Below are positions 1 through 10,368 of a stretch of 64,000 bases of DNA, piece after piece (position 1 is the first letter of the stretch; every line of letters starts with the position of its first letter). Below the pieces are notes generated by a model. That model was not told the origin of the DNA, did not search any database, and saw only the letters and a program-made list of their open reading frames with translations. Source of the stretch: an uncultured Acidovorax sp. GTDB lineage: Bacteria > Pseudomonadota > Gammaproteobacteria > Burkholderiales > Burkholderiaceae_C. The translations under genes and the position numbers were made by a program. The DNA is taken from NCBI GenBank assembly GCA_913774625.1, contig CAJYHL010000014.1:1-64000 (forward strand). Direction: 5' to 3'.

Positions 1-168
1 GGCGTCCAATCGCCCGATTTCGCTCCAACCCGAAGGGCAGCGGTCTGGGCGGGCGGTCTGCGGCGTTGCGGCGCTTGTGGATAGCCCAAGCTATCCACTG
101 CGCACCGCGCCTTGCATCCCATCCCGCACATACCACTGCGCGACCCCTGGGAGATCGTGAACGCGTTC
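1..168. other. Intergenic segment with a strong hairpin
   Basis: I see no complete gene here. It follows the ampD stop on the minus strand. GTGGATAGC at 77-85 and GCTATCCAC at 90-98 form a perfect 9-bp stem with a CCAA loop, and there is no T-run after it. Read on the minus strand, one frame stays open from about 150 to 1 and gives an Arg/Pro-rich peptide. This resembles translations I remember from Comamonadaceae intergenic repeats rather than a known protein. Family assignment is from memory and unverified. Confidence 0.3.
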
Positions 169-786
169 TCAGGCGCGCTGGAGAGGAGGGAATTGCTCCG
201 CTGGCCAGCCCAGTTGCCGGCGCAGCAGCGGCCAGTCGAATCCCGGGCCCGGGTCCCGCTTGCGTCCCGGAGCGATGTGTTCGTGCCCGGCGATGTGCTC
301 GACCGGGAAGCGCTCTGCCAGATCGCTGCACAGCCGGGCCAGGCGCTCGTACTGCGCGGGCTCGAAGGAAAAACCTTCCAGCCCTTCCAGCTCGATGCCG
401 ATCGAGTCGTCGTTGCAGTTGCTGCGGCCGCGGTAGGCCGACGGCCCGGCGTGCCAGGCGCGCTGCGTGCAGTCCACGAACTGCCAGAGCGTGCCGTTGC
501 GCTGGATCAGGAAATGGGCCGATACCTCCAGGCCCCGGATGCCCTGGTAGTAGGGGTGGGCGTCCCAGTCCAGGGTGTTGGTGAACAGCTGGTGGATGGC
601 CCGGCCGCCGTATTCGCCGGGCGGCAGGCTGATGGAATGCACGACGATCAGGTCCAGCCGCGCGCCTGCGGGCCGGGGTCCGAAGTTGGGCGAGGGCTCG
701 CGGTGCGCGGGCAGGTACCAGCCGCCCTCCCAGAGGGCGCCGCCGGTGCCGGTGGATGGGGCGGTGGGATCGATCTCAGGCGGCAT
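169..786 (-). CDS. ampD: 1,6-anhydro-N-acetylmuramyl-L-alanine amidase AmpD
   Basis: Cytoplasmic zinc amidase of peptidoglycan recycling. It cleaves the peptide from 1,6-anhydroMurNAc muropeptides and, in many bacteria, thereby keeps AmpC induction low. The protein has 205 residues with one Amidase_2 domain. Zinc ligands expected for the family are visible: H50 in VVHSISLPPGEYGG, and H168 and D178 in GHEHIAPGRKRDPG, with the same 10-residue spacing as E. coli H154/D164. The ATG at 786 is chosen because it begins 11 bases inside the 3' end of pilR, as expected for translational coupling; the upstream extension is only the shadow of pilR. It is the last gene of the minus-strand run. There is no ampR or ampC nearby. 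Confidence 0.95.
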   Translation of the reverse strand: MPPEIDPTAPSTGTGGALWEGGWYLPAHREPSPNFGPRPAGARLDLIVVHSISLPPGEYGGRAIHQLFTNTLDWDAHPYYQGIRGLEVSAHFLIQRNGTLWQFVDCTQRAWHAGPSAYRGRSNCNDDSIGIELEGLEGFSFEPAQYERLARLCSDLAERFPVEHIAGHEHIAPGRKRDPGPGFDWPLLRRQLGWPAEQFPPLQRA

Positions 787-2266
787 CGTCCGCGCTTTCT
801 CCCACCGAGGGCATGGCGATGCCCAGCCGGTCGATCCGGTAGCGGATCTGCCGCAGGCTGATGCCGAGCTTGGCGGCGGTGGCCGTGCGGTTGAAGCCGG
901 TCTCGCGCAGCGCCCGCACCAGGATGTCCCGCTCCTGCTGGTCGAGCCAGCCCTGCAGGTCAGAGGGCAGGGGCGGCCAGGTGGCCGTGGGCTCCGCAGC
1001 GCGCGGGGTATGGCCTTTGCCGGCATCGGGCGCCGGGGCAGTTGGCGGCAGGGCGGCCGCGGCGCCGGCCGAAGCGAGGCTCTCCACCTGCAGCTCGTCG
1101 CCCTCGCTCAGCGCCACGGCGCGGTGCAGCAGGTTTTCCAGCTCGCGGACGTTGCCGCTCAAGGGGTATTGGGCGATGCGCTCCAGCGCGCTGCCGGTCA
1201 GCCGGGGCACGGGGGCGCCGGACTCCTGCGCGATGCGCTCGAGCAGGGCCGTGCACAGGGCGGGCAGATCTTCGCGGCGCTCGCGCAGCGGCGGGATCAG
1301 GAGCTCGATCACGTTCAGCCGGTAATAGAGGTCCTGCCGGAAGCGCCCCGCCTGCACGTCGGCCGCCAGGTCGCGGTGGGTGGCGCTGACGATGCGCACG
1401 TCCACCGTCTCTTCCTGGGTGGAGCCCAGCGGGCGCACGGTCCTTTCCTGGATGGCGCGCAGCAGCTTGGACTGCATGGCCAGGGGCAGATCGCCGATTT
1501 CATCGAGGAACAGGGTGCCGCCGCGCGCGGCCTGGAAATAGCCGTCGCGGTCTTGCGCGGCGCCGGTGTAGGAGCCCTTGCGCGCGCCGAAGAATTCGGC
1601 CTCGAGCAGGTTTTCGGGAATGGCGCTGCAGTTCACGGCGACCCAGGGCCCGGCGCTGCGCTGGCTGCTGGCATGGAGGGCGCGGGCCACCAGTTCCTTG
1701 CCGGTGCCCGATTCGCCGCGGACCAGCACGGGCGCCATGCTGCGGGCCACCTTGGCGACCTGCTGCTTCACGCTGCGCATCGCGGCGGAGTCGCCGACCA
1801 GCCGCTGCAGGGCCGCTGCAGGTGCATCCCCTTCGCCGGCGCCGGTGGCGCGGGGGGCGCCGCCTCGGCCGCCGCCCAGTCGGGGCGCGGCCGGAGCGGC
1901 GTCCTGCACCGCCGAGGCCACCACCGATCGGAACTGCCGCAGGTCCACCGGCTTGGTGAGGTAGTCGAAGGCGCCGCAGCGCAGGGCCTCGACCGCGTTC
2001 TCGGCCGAGCCGTAGGCCGTCATGACCACGCAGCGCTCGCGGCGGTTCTGGCTGCGCAGCTCCTGCAGCAGCTCCATGCCGAAGCCGTCGGGCAGGCGCA
2101 TGTCGGTGATGACGGCGTCGAAGCGCCGGGCGCCGAGCTGGGCGCGGGCCTCGGCCACGCTGGAGGCGGTCTCCACCCGGTAGCCCTCGCGCAGCAGCGT
2201 GAGCTCGTACAGCGTTCGCAGGTCGGGTTCGTCGTCGATGACGAGGATGGAGGCGGCAGCGGTCAT
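776..2266 (-). CDS. pilR: Sigma-54-dependent response regulator PilR
   Basis: Activator of sigma-54 transcription, classically of the pilin gene pilA, phosphorylated by the neighbouring kinase PilS. It has 496 residues. A receiver domain covers about 1-120, with acidic pocket D11/D12 and phosphoacceptor D55 in ITDMRLPDG. A low-complexity linker rich in Gly and Ala follows. The AAA+ domain runs from about 155 to 395, with Walker A GESGTGKE at 184-191 and the sigma-54 contact loop written GSYTGA (231-236) instead of GAFTGA. A C-terminal Fis-type helix-turn-helix lies near 450-490. Pseudomonas PilR has GSFTGA here, as I recall, so the variant fits the family. The gene starts 14 bp after the pilS stop. 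No pilA lies in the window. Confidence 0.95.
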   Translation of the reverse strand: MTAAASILVIDDEPDLRTLYELTLLREGYRVETASSVAEARAQLGARRFDAVITDMRLPDGFGMELLQELRSQNRRERCVVMTAYGSAENAVEALRCGAFDYLTKPVDLRQFRSVVASAVQDAAPAAPRLGGGRGGAPRATGAGEGDAPAAALQRLVGDSAAMRSVKQQVAKVARSMAPVLVRGESGTGKELVARALHASSQRSAGPWVAVNCSAIPENLLEAEFFGARKGSYTGAAQDRDGYFQAARGGTLFLDEIGDLPLAMQSKLLRAIQERTVRPLGSTQEETVDVRIVSATHRDLAADVQAGRFRQDLYYRLNVIELLIPPLRERREDLPALCTALLERIAQESGAPVPRLTGSALERIAQYPLSGNVRELENLLHRAVALSEGDELQVESLASAGAAAALPPTAPAPDAGKGHTPRAAEPTATWPPLPSDLQGWLDQQERDILVRALRETGFNRTATAAKLGISLRQIRYRIDRLGIAMPSVGESADDAA

Positions 2267-2280
2267 GGGGCGGGCAGGTG

Positions 2281-3996
2281 TCAGACCATGATTGTGTCAA
2301 ACAGCGCCCCGTTGCCGGGCGCCGGCCGGACGGTCTTGCGGAAGCTGATGGCGAAGGCGTTGCCGCCCACCGGGCCGCGCCCGGGCAGCTCGCGCGTCAC
2401 GCGCTGGTAGCCGATGGAGGCGCCGTGGCGCTGGCACAGTTCGCGGCAGATGTAGAGCCCCAGGCCGCTGGAGCGGCTCTCGGACGAGAAGAAGGGCTCG
2501 AACAGGTGCCGCTCCACCGACTTGTCCAGCGGTGCGCCGTCGCTCCAGACCTGCAGCCCGACATGGCCCTGTTCCGTGACGTGGGTGGAGAGCTGCAGCG
2601 AGTCGGGCTGCGTGCCCATGTAGCGGGCGGCGTTGTCCAGCAGGTTGACCAGCAGCCGGCGCAGATGCTCGGCGTCGAATTCGACCTGCGCCCCCTTGGC
2701 GGCCAGGCTGACCTGCGCGGAGCGGCGGCCCCCGGGCGACTGGGCCTGCCAGTCGGCCCAGATCTGCGCCACGGCCTCGTCCAGCGCCAGCAGGGCGGTG
2801 GGCGTGTGGCTGATCTGGTGCTGCACGCGCGCGATGTCCAGCACCTCTTCCGCGATGCGCGCGAGCCGGTCGGCGTTCTGCTGCACCATGCGGGCCAGCC
2901 GTTGCTGGGCCGGGTCGGCCAGTTCTTCTTCCAGCAGGGCGTTGGCCTGCATGATCGCGGCCAGCGGATTGCGGATCTCGTGCGCCACGGCGGCCGACAT
3001 GCGGCCCATGGCGGCGAGCTTCTCGGTGCGCAGCCGCGCCTGCATCTCGCGCAGGTCGTGCAGGAACATCACGCACAACTGCTCGCTGCCGCCGCCGTCG
3101 CCGTCGCCGTCACCGTGGGCGCCGGAGGTCAGCCAGGTCCGCACGCGCAGCCCCACCGGGCGCTGCCCCTGGTGGAGGATGTCCACGTCGGCCGACTGCG
3201 GCTGCTCCAGCCTGAAGGTGCGCTGCGCCAGGCCGACGAGTGCGGCCCAGTCGGGCGCCTCCGAGAGCCGGAAGGGCAGGTCGAGCGGCTCCTGCCGGCT
3301 GAGCAGCTGCATCGCGGCCGGATTGGCCATGCGCACCACGCCGTCCTGGTCGAGCACCAGCACGCCGTCGGCCAGGTTCTGGATGATGCGGGCGCTGACC
3401 TCGGCCTGCGCGCGCGCCGCCATCTGGCTCAACTGCGCGGCCTGCTGCACGCTGGTCAGGCGGGCGGCGAGCTGATGCACCAGATAGGCGGCGACGAAGT
3501 AGCCGGTGCCGGTCAGCGCTGCCTGCAGGTAGCGCTGCGCCAGGTCCGCGCCGGCCCGGTCGCCCTGCCACCAGACCCAGGCCAGCGACAGCAGCGTGGC
3601 GCCGGCCGTGGTGCCCAGCGCCAGCGTCAGCGTGCCCAGGATGCTGGCCATGAGGATGGGCAGGCCGAAGAGCGGCGTGAAATTCATCGAGCCCACGTGC
3701 AGGGCCTGCAGCACCGCGAACATGAGCAGGTCCACGCCGATCGACGGCAGCCAGTGCGCCCCCGCCTGGGGTGCCGGGGGCGCATGCCGGGAGACGATGC
3801 GCAGCGCGAGCGTGGCGCAGGCATAGGCGATGCACAGCGCCAGGGGCAGCGGATCGTGGCTCTGGTTCAGCGCCATGCCGAGGCCCTGCAGGAACAGCAG
3901 GGCCAGCGCCACCATGACCCGGCCGGTCAGGAAGCCGTGCCACAGGCGGATGAAGGAGCCGTCTGCCGGGCGCTGGAGCAGCAAGGGGATCGGCAC
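2281..3996 (-). CDS. pilS: Sensor histidine kinase PilS
   Basis: Membrane sensor kinase that phosphorylates PilR. The N-terminal region has about six hydrophobic segments. It is followed by a PAS-like domain (motif ARIIQNLADGVLVLD), a HisKA domain with phosphoacceptor His in VAHEIRNPLAAI, and an HATPase domain with N-box LLDNAARYM and G-box SSGLGLYICRE. The frame stays open far upstream inside the PP0621-family gene, so the start is uncertain. I favour GTG at 3996 (571 residues). A CTG at 4029 would overlap the stop of the upstream gene, and a TTG lies a few codons downstream of 3996. Pilin regulation is known for the family; the input signal here is not visible. Confidence 0.9.
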   Translation of the reverse strand: MPIPLLLQRPADGSFIRLWHGFLTGRVMVALALLFLQGLGMALNQSHDPLPLALCIAYACATLALRIVSRHAPPAPQAGAHWLPSIGVDLLMFAVLQALHVGSMNFTPLFGLPILMASILGTLTLALGTTAGATLLSLAWVWWQGDRAGADLAQRYLQAALTGTGYFVAAYLVHQLAARLTSVQQAAQLSQMAARAQAEVSARIIQNLADGVLVLDQDGVVRMANPAAMQLLSRQEPLDLPFRLSEAPDWAALVGLAQRTFRLEQPQSADVDILHQGQRPVGLRVRTWLTSGAHGDGDGDGGGSEQLCVMFLHDLREMQARLRTEKLAAMGRMSAAVAHEIRNPLAAIMQANALLEEELADPAQQRLARMVQQNADRLARIAEEVLDIARVQHQISHTPTALLALDEAVAQIWADWQAQSPGGRRSAQVSLAAKGAQVEFDAEHLRRLLVNLLDNAARYMGTQPDSLQLSTHVTEQGHVGLQVWSDGAPLDKSVERHLFEPFFSSESRSSGLGLYICRELCQRHGASIGYQRVTRELPGRGPVGGNAFAISFRKTVRPAPGNGALFDTIMV

Positions 3997-4025
3997 GGAC
4001 GTGTCGCTGGCCGCCTGAAGGGCCG

Positions 4026-4259
4026 TCAGGCCGGGCCCAGTCGCGCGTGGGCGCTGCTGCAGTAGCTGCGCCCATCGCTCTGCACCGCCTCGGACTGCGG
4101 CACGTGCATGCCGCAGTGGGCGCAGGGCACCATCTGGACCGGTGGCAGGGCCTGGGCGGGCTGTGCGCGGCGGGGCGGAGGCGCCGCGTCGCGGCGCTGC
4201 TGGTTGCGCCAGAGGCTCCAGGCGACCCACAGCACCACGGTGAGCAGCAGGAATTTCAT
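4026..4259 (-). CDS. Small PP0621-family membrane-anchored protein with Cys motif
   Basis: A 77-residue protein of unknown function that resembles the PP0621 family found next to pilS in many Burkholderiales. Residues 1-17 are a hydrophobic anchor. A basic Pro-rich linker follows, and then a small putative metal-binding tail with C46, C49 (PCAHCG) and C67 (SYCSSAH). Its ATG overlaps the stop of the upstream ccsA-like gene as ATGA, so the two are probably translationally coupled. Its stop lies about 30 bases before the preferred pilS start. A role in pilus regulation is only suggested by position. Confidence 0.8.
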   Translation of the reverse strand: MKFLLLTVVLWVAWSLWRNQQRRDAAPPPRRAQPAQALPPVQMVPCAHCGMHVPQSEAVQSDGRSYCSSAHARLGPA

Positions 4260-5053
4260 GCGGCCCGTCCCAGGATCACTTCGAGGACGAAGCGCGAGCC
4301 GGCATAAGCCAGCAGCAGCAGGGCGGCGCCGGCGTACAGCATGCGCACGGCGCTGCGCCCCCGCCAGCCGAAGCGGGCGCGGCCCAGCAGCAGCACGGCG
4401 AAGGTCAGCCACGACAGCAGCGAGAAGACGGTCTTGTGGTCCCAGATCCAGGCGCGGCCGTAGAGCACTTCGCCGAAGAGCCAGCCCGCGACCAGCGTGG
4501 CCGAAAGCACCACGAAGCCGGCCTTGACGAAGCGGAAGGTGAGCCGCTCGAGCGCCAGCAGGGGAATGCCGCTGTGGGAGTCGGCCGCCAGCCGGATGTG
4601 GCGTTCCGCGCGGGTCATCAGCCAGGCATGCACGACGGCGGCGGCGAAGAGCCCGTAGGACGCGATGCCCAGCGCCAGGTGCAGCGGCAGCCAGGGAGAG
4701 GCCGTCACGTGCAGCGGCTGGCCGGGAAACACCATGCCCAGGATGACCGTGGCCGCGCCCAGGCCGGCCAGGGTCCAGCGGGCCTGCATCTGGGGAAAGA
4801 GCTGGCGCTCTACCGCATAGGCCGTCAGCACCAGCCAGGCCGTCATGGACAGGGCCGGGCCGAAGCCGAAGTGCGGCGTCTGGCCCACGAAGCCCCAGGC
4901 CAGCACCGCGCCGTGCAGCGCCCAGGCCAGCAGCAGCGCCCAGCGGCCGCGCTCCGTGCCCAGCCGTTCGTGCGCCGCTGCGGGCACCGCATAGGCCGCC
5001 GCAGCAGCCACAGCCAGCAGCCAACCGGGGAGAGACGTGCTGGGTAAAATCAT
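4256..5053 (-). CDS. CcsA/YpjD-like cytochrome c assembly family membrane protein
   Basis: Polytopic inner-membrane protein of 265 residues with about eight hydrophobic segments. It matches the cytochrome c assembly (CcsA/HemX/YpjD) family. The recognisable part is the aromatic-rich WIWDHKTVFSLLSW near residues 200-213, which resembles the tryptophan-rich loop of heme-handling members. Members take part in heme delivery for cytochrome c, but the YpjD branch in proteobacteria is poorly characterised, so heme transport here is inference. The ATG at 5053 is preferred. The longer ATG at 5134 would add a charged, non-conserved segment reaching nearly to ffh. Confidence 0.82.
   Translation of the reverse strand: MILPSTSLPGWLLAVAAAAAYAVPAAAHERLGTERGRWALLLAWALHGAVLAWGFVGQTPHFGFGPALSMTAWLVLTAYAVERQLFPQMQARWTLAGLGAATVILGMVFPGQPLHVTASPWLPLHLALGIASYGLFAAAVVHAWLMTRAERHIRLAADSHSGIPLLALERLTFRFVKAGFVVLSATLVAGWLFGEVLYGRAWIWDHKTVFSLLSWLTFAVLLLGRARFGWRGRSAVRMLYAGAALLLLAYAGSRFVLEVILGRAA
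5045..5050 (+). promoter_or_regulatory. Candidate -10 box for ffh
   Basis: TAAAAT stands 93 bases before the ffh start, in the short divergent spacer. It abuts the start codon of the ccsA-like gene, whose ATG is at 5051-5053 on the other strand. I find no convincing -35 box. Similar TAAAAT/TACAAT hexamers occur just upstream of ychF, dusB, the rubredoxin gene and yqgE in this window, which supports a real motif. Confidence 0.35.
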
Positions 5054-5142
5054 GGGTTCGCAGTTTAGCCTTTCGCCCGCCTCCGGCCGGCAAGGCGGCC
5101 GTCCCCGTTCCCCCGGCGGGCGCACATTTCCCAAAGACTTCT

Positions 5143-6522
5143 ATGGCCTCCGCTCTTACCGAAAAACTCACGCGACTCGTCAAGGAGATGCGGGGTCAGG
5201 CGCGCATCACCGAATCCAACGTCCAGGACATGCTGCGCGAAGTGCGCATGGCCCTGCTGGAAGCCGACGTGGCGCTGCCCGTGGTGCGCGACTTCATCGC
5301 CCGCGTCAAGGAAAAGGCGCTGGGCCAGGAGGTGCTGGGCTCGCTCAAGCCGGGCCAGACCCTGGTGTCCATCGTCAACCGCGAGCTGGCCGCCACCATG
5401 GGCGAGGGCGTGGCCGACATCAACCTGGCCGCCCAGCCGCCGGCCGTCATCCTGATGGCCGGCCTGCAGGGCGCGGGCAAGACCACCACCACCGCCAAGC
5501 TCGCCAAGCACCTGATCGAAAAGCGCAAGAAGAAGGTGCTCACCGTTTCGGGCGACGTGTACCGGCCGGCGGCCATCGAGCAGCTCAAGACGGTGACGAA
5601 GCAGGCCGGCGCCGAATGGTTCCCCAGCACGCCCGATCAGAAGCCGCTGGACATCGCCCATGCCGCGCTCGATTACGCCCGGAAGCATTTCTTCGACGTG
5701 CTGCTGGTCGATACCGCCGGCCGCCTGGCGATCGACGAAGTGCTGATGCGCGAGATCCAGGAGCTGCATGCCGCGCTCAAGCCCGTGGAAACGCTGTTCG
5801 TGGTCGATGCCATGCAGGGCCAGGACGCGGTCAACACCGCCCGTGCCTTCAAGGAAGCGCTGCCGCTCACCGGCATCGTGCTGACCAAGCTCGACGGCGA
5901 CTCGCGCGGCGGCGCTGCCCTCTCTGTGCGCCAGGTGACCGGAGCGCCCATCAAGTTCGCGGGCGTGTCCGAGAAGATCGACGGCCTGGAGGTCTTCGAC
6001 GCCGAACGCCATGCGGGCCGCATCCTGGGCATGGGCGACATCGTGGCCCTGGTCGAGCAGGTCAGCGCGGGCGTGGACATGGAAGCCGCGCAGAAGCTGG
6101 CTGCCAAGGTCAAGAGCGGCGACGGCTTCGACCTGAACGACTTCCTCTCGCAGCTGCAGCAGATGAAGCAGATGGGCGGCCTCTCCAGCCTGATGGACAA
6201 GCTGCCCGCCCAGCTCACCGCCAAGGCAGGCCAGGTCGATATGGACAAGGCCGAGAAGGACATCCGCCGCAAGGAAGGCATCATCCAGAGCATGACCCCG
6301 CTGGAGCGCCGCAAGCCCGAGCTCATCAAGGCCACGCGCAAGAAACGCATCGCCATGGGGGCCGGCGTGCAGGTCCAGGAGGTCAACCGCCTGCTCAACG
6401 AGTTCGAGCAGATGCAGGGCATGATGAAGAAGATGAAGGGCGGCGGCCTGATGAAGATGATGAAGAAGATGGGCGGGCTCAAGGGTGGCCTGCCCGGCAT
6501 GGGCGGCATGCCGCGCTTCTGA
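5143..6522 (+). CDS. ffh: Signal recognition particle protein Ffh
   Basis: GTPase subunit of the bacterial SRP, which binds 4.5S RNA and signal sequences and targets ribosomes to FtsY and SecYEG. It has 459 residues, the usual length. An N domain at about 1-90 is followed by the G domain with P-loop GLQGAGKTTTTAKLA (near 107-121), DTAGR (near 190-194) and TKLDGD (near 246-251). The Met-rich M domain from about 300 ends in dense MMKKM repeats. The start follows a non-coding spacer from the divergent ccsA-like gene. The gene stands alone and ends at a strong terminator. Confidence 0.98.
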   Translation: MASALTEKLTRLVKEMRGQARITESNVQDMLREVRMALLEADVALPVVRDFIARVKEKALGQEVLGSLKPGQTLVSIVNRELAATMGEGVADINLAAQPPAVILMAGLQGAGKTTTTAKLAKHLIEKRKKKVLTVSGDVYRPAAIEQLKTVTKQAGAEWFPSTPDQKPLDIAHAALDYARKHFFDVLLVDTAGRLAIDEVLMREIQELHAALKPVETLFVVDAMQGQDAVNTARAFKEALPLTGIVLTKLDGDSRGGAALSVRQVTGAPIKFAGVSEKIDGLEVFDAERHAGRILGMGDIVALVEQVSAGVDMEAAQKLAAKVKSGDGFDLNDFLSQLQQMKQMGGLSSLMDKLPAQLTAKAGQVDMDKAEKDIRRKEGIIQSMTPLERRKPELIKATRKKRIAMGAGVQVQEVNRLLNEFEQMQGMMKKMKGGGLMKMMKKMGGLKGGLPGMGGMPRF

Positions 6523-6548
6523 CCCCGTAGCCGTTCGCAAGCCCCATG

Positions 6549-6577
6549 AAAAACGCCCCGCAGTGCGGGGCGTTTTT
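6549..6577. terminator. Bidirectional terminator between ffh and mdoH
   Basis: The stem CGCCCCGC/GCGGGGCG has an AGT loop and is flanked by five A and five T. It lies 26 bases after the ffh stop and just after the mdoH stop on the opposite strand, so it can serve both convergent genes. Confidence 0.9.
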
Positions 6578-6599
6578 CATTGGCGGGTGCCTGAGGGAA

Positions 6600-8750
6600 T
6601 CAGGCCGCCTTCAGCGCCGGGCTGGCCAGGCGCGTGGCGTGCAGCCAGGCGCGGCGCAGCACCGGGGGCGACCACGATTCCTCGGGGATCAGCAGCAGGC
6701 GGTGGGCCCGGGCGGCCTCGCCCATGCGGATGTGGCTGGTCAGCACCGTGAGCGGGATCGACAGCGCCAGCGGCAGGCCCACGGGCAGCAGCCAGATCAG
6801 CGCGCTGCCATCGACGAAGGCGACGGCTGCGGCCAGGGCGGCCACCACCAGGCTCATGGGCGCCAGCTTGCGGGCGGCTTCGGTCCAGGGCACGGCAGCG
6901 GCTTCGCGGGGAGGCGACTTCCAGTCCAGCTTGATGCCGGTCAGGGCCACCACCACGAAGAGCGAGTGGGCCAGCATGCGGATGGGGGCCTGCAGGATGG
7001 CCAGCGCGCTTTCAAGGCCGGCGCTCTTGAAGAGGCTCAGCGTGCCGCCGTATTGCTGCTGCTCGCCGCGCATCAGGATGGCGGCCACGCCCAGGATGCG
7101 GGGCAGGAACAGCATGCACAGCGTCCAGGCCCAGAGGCCCACCAGCTCGCCGGGCAGGATGTTCCAGTCGGCCACCAGGCGCGCGCCCGACAGCCACAGG
7201 GCCGTGCCCAGGGTGATGAAGGCCAGCCACAACGGGGCGGACAGATAGGCCATCGCGCCGGTCACGAACATGGTGCGATGCACGGTGTGGATGCCGGGCT
7301 CGGCCATCAGGCGTGCATTCTGCAGGTTGCCCTGGCACCAGCGGCGGTCGCGCTGCAGCTCGGCCAGCAGGTCGGGCGGCTGCTGCTCGTAGCTGCCCAC
7401 CAGGTCGGCCACCAGCCAGACGTGGTAGCCGGCACGGCGCATCAGCGCGGCTTCGACGAAGTCGTGCGACATGATGCCGCCGGCCAGGCCGCCCGTGCCC
7501 TTGATGGGGGCCAGGGCGCAGTGCTTCATGAAGGGCTCGACGCGGATGATGGCGTTGTGGCCCCAGTAGTGCGATTCGCCCAGCTGCCAGTACTGCATGC
7601 CCAGGGTGAACAGGCGGCCGGCCACGCGCGAGGCGAACTGCTGGGCGCGTGCGTGCAGGGTGACGTGGCCGATGGCCTGGGTCGCGGTCTGGATGATGCC
7701 GGCCTGCGGGTTGGCTTCCATCAGCTTGGCCATGGAAACGATGCAGTCGCCGCTCATCACGCTGTCGGCATCCAGCACGACCATGTACTTGTAGTCCTTG
7801 CCCCAGCGGCGGCAGAAGTCGGCCACGTTGCCGGCCTTGCGGTGCGTGCGGCGGGTGCGCAGGCGGTAATAGACCTCGACCTGCGGCTGCTTGGGGCTGG
7901 TGGCCAGGGCTGCGCGCAGCTCTTCCCAGGCGGCGCGCTCGGCGGCGGCGATCTCGGGGTCGTAGCTGTCGGAGAGCACGAACACGTCGAAGGTCTTGCC
8001 GTGGCCCGTCGCGGCCACCGACTCGCAGGTGGCGCGCAGACCGGCGAAGACCGTGGCGACGTCCTCGTTGCAGATCGGCATGATGATCGCGGTGCGGGCG
8101 TCCTCGGCCAGCGTGTGGCCGTCCACGCTGCGCGCCGACAGCGACTGGCTGTCGCCGCGGAGCATGACCCAGAAGCCCATCAGGCCGGTCAGGAAGCCGG
8201 TGACCACCCAGGTGGACAGCAGAGCGAACAGGGCCAGCTGGCCGTATTCGAGCCAGGCGCTCTCGTATTCGGGCTGCACGCCGGCGAATAGCATGGTCGC
8301 CAGCGCGCTGCTCAGCAGGGCCAGGACCAGGAACACCGTGCGGCGCTGGCGGGCTGCGGCCTGCCAGGGCTGCCGGGGCTCATCGGCGCGGCGGGCCTGG
8401 GTGCGGCCGGTCAGGCGCATCAGGGCGGCGGTGCCGATGCTGTTCCAGAAGCCGCGCCAGGGCAGGGCGGGCATGGAGCCGCGATGCACCGGGGGGGCCG
8501 TCAGCGAATTGGGGTGGCGGTCCTCGCGCCGCGCGCTGCGCTTGGAGAGGACGGGCGCCGCATAGGAAGCGCCCACGGGGGCGACGGTGGCCGGAGCGAC
8601 GTCCAGCATTCCAGTCCTGGAAGAGGTGTGTGGTTCCATGGTGTGCCCGAGGTGGGAGGGTTGTTCGTTGGAAGGCGTGCGGACGCCGCCGCTCGCCACC
8701 CGCAGGGAGCGTTGCCGTGCATGCGAAGAGGAGGTGTGCGCTTGATTCAT
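6600..8750 (-). CDS. mdoH: Glucans biosynthesis glucosyltransferase H
   Basis: Inner-membrane family 2 glycosyltransferase that polymerises glucose from UDP-glucose into the backbone of osmoregulated periplasmic glucans. It has 716 residues. A variable hydrophilic N-terminus (about 1-130) is followed by two membrane segments and then the catalytic domain with VVLDADSVMSGD and QRDRRWCQGN (the QxxRW motif). Several C-terminal membrane segments complete it. E. coli MdoH is about 130 residues longer. The usual partner mdoG is absent from the window, so this is an orphan locus here. The ATG at 8750 has a weak ribosome site; ATG codons at 8639 and nearby are alternatives, and the N-terminus is unlikely to be conserved. 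Confidence 0.93.
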   Translation of the reverse strand: MNQAHTSSSHARQRSLRVASGGVRTPSNEQPSHLGHTMEPHTSSRTGMLDVAPATVAPVGASYAAPVLSKRSARREDRHPNSLTAPPVHRGSMPALPWRGFWNSIGTAALMRLTGRTQARRADEPRQPWQAAARQRRTVFLVLALLSSALATMLFAGVQPEYESAWLEYGQLALFALLSTWVVTGFLTGLMGFWVMLRGDSQSLSARSVDGHTLAEDARTAIIMPICNEDVATVFAGLRATCESVAATGHGKTFDVFVLSDSYDPEIAAAERAAWEELRAALATSPKQPQVEVYYRLRTRRTHRKAGNVADFCRRWGKDYKYMVVLDADSVMSGDCIVSMAKLMEANPQAGIIQTATQAIGHVTLHARAQQFASRVAGRLFTLGMQYWQLGESHYWGHNAIIRVEPFMKHCALAPIKGTGGLAGGIMSHDFVEAALMRRAGYHVWLVADLVGSYEQQPPDLLAELQRDRRWCQGNLQNARLMAEPGIHTVHRTMFVTGAMAYLSAPLWLAFITLGTALWLSGARLVADWNILPGELVGLWAWTLCMLFLPRILGVAAILMRGEQQQYGGTLSLFKSAGLESALAILQAPIRMLAHSLFVVVALTGIKLDWKSPPREAAAVPWTEAARKLAPMSLVVAALAAAVAFVDGSALIWLLPVGLPLALSIPLTVLTSHIRMGEAARAHRLLLIPEESWSPPVLRRAWLHATRLASPALKAA

Positions 8751-8931
8751 GCGAGACCTAGGGCAAACCCCGTGCCAGGTCTGAAAAGCGCTTGTGAATC
8801 AACGGGTTGCAGCGCTTCCTGCGTGTAAGCAGCTGTGCGTGTGCCCGGATGGGCCGGGAAAACCCTGTTTTTGTCGCAAAACAGCGACCGTATCGCCGGC
8901 CGGGAAGGTCTTTTCCTTTTAAATCAACGAC

Positions 8932-10344
<1,413 letters not shown>

Positions 10345-10368
10345 GGGCGTGCTTCCTCGGCTGCCGGC

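Noticed and set aside
575-2410. Long plus-strand open frame (611 codons) opposite pilR
   Set aside because: Antisense shadow of a well-conserved gene; composition is Gly/Ala/His/Gln-rich as expected from high-GC complementary codons, and no domain is recognisable.
2278-4065. Plus-strand open frame of 595 codons opposite pilS
   Set aside because: Shadow of pilS, with the same low-complexity composition and no domain.
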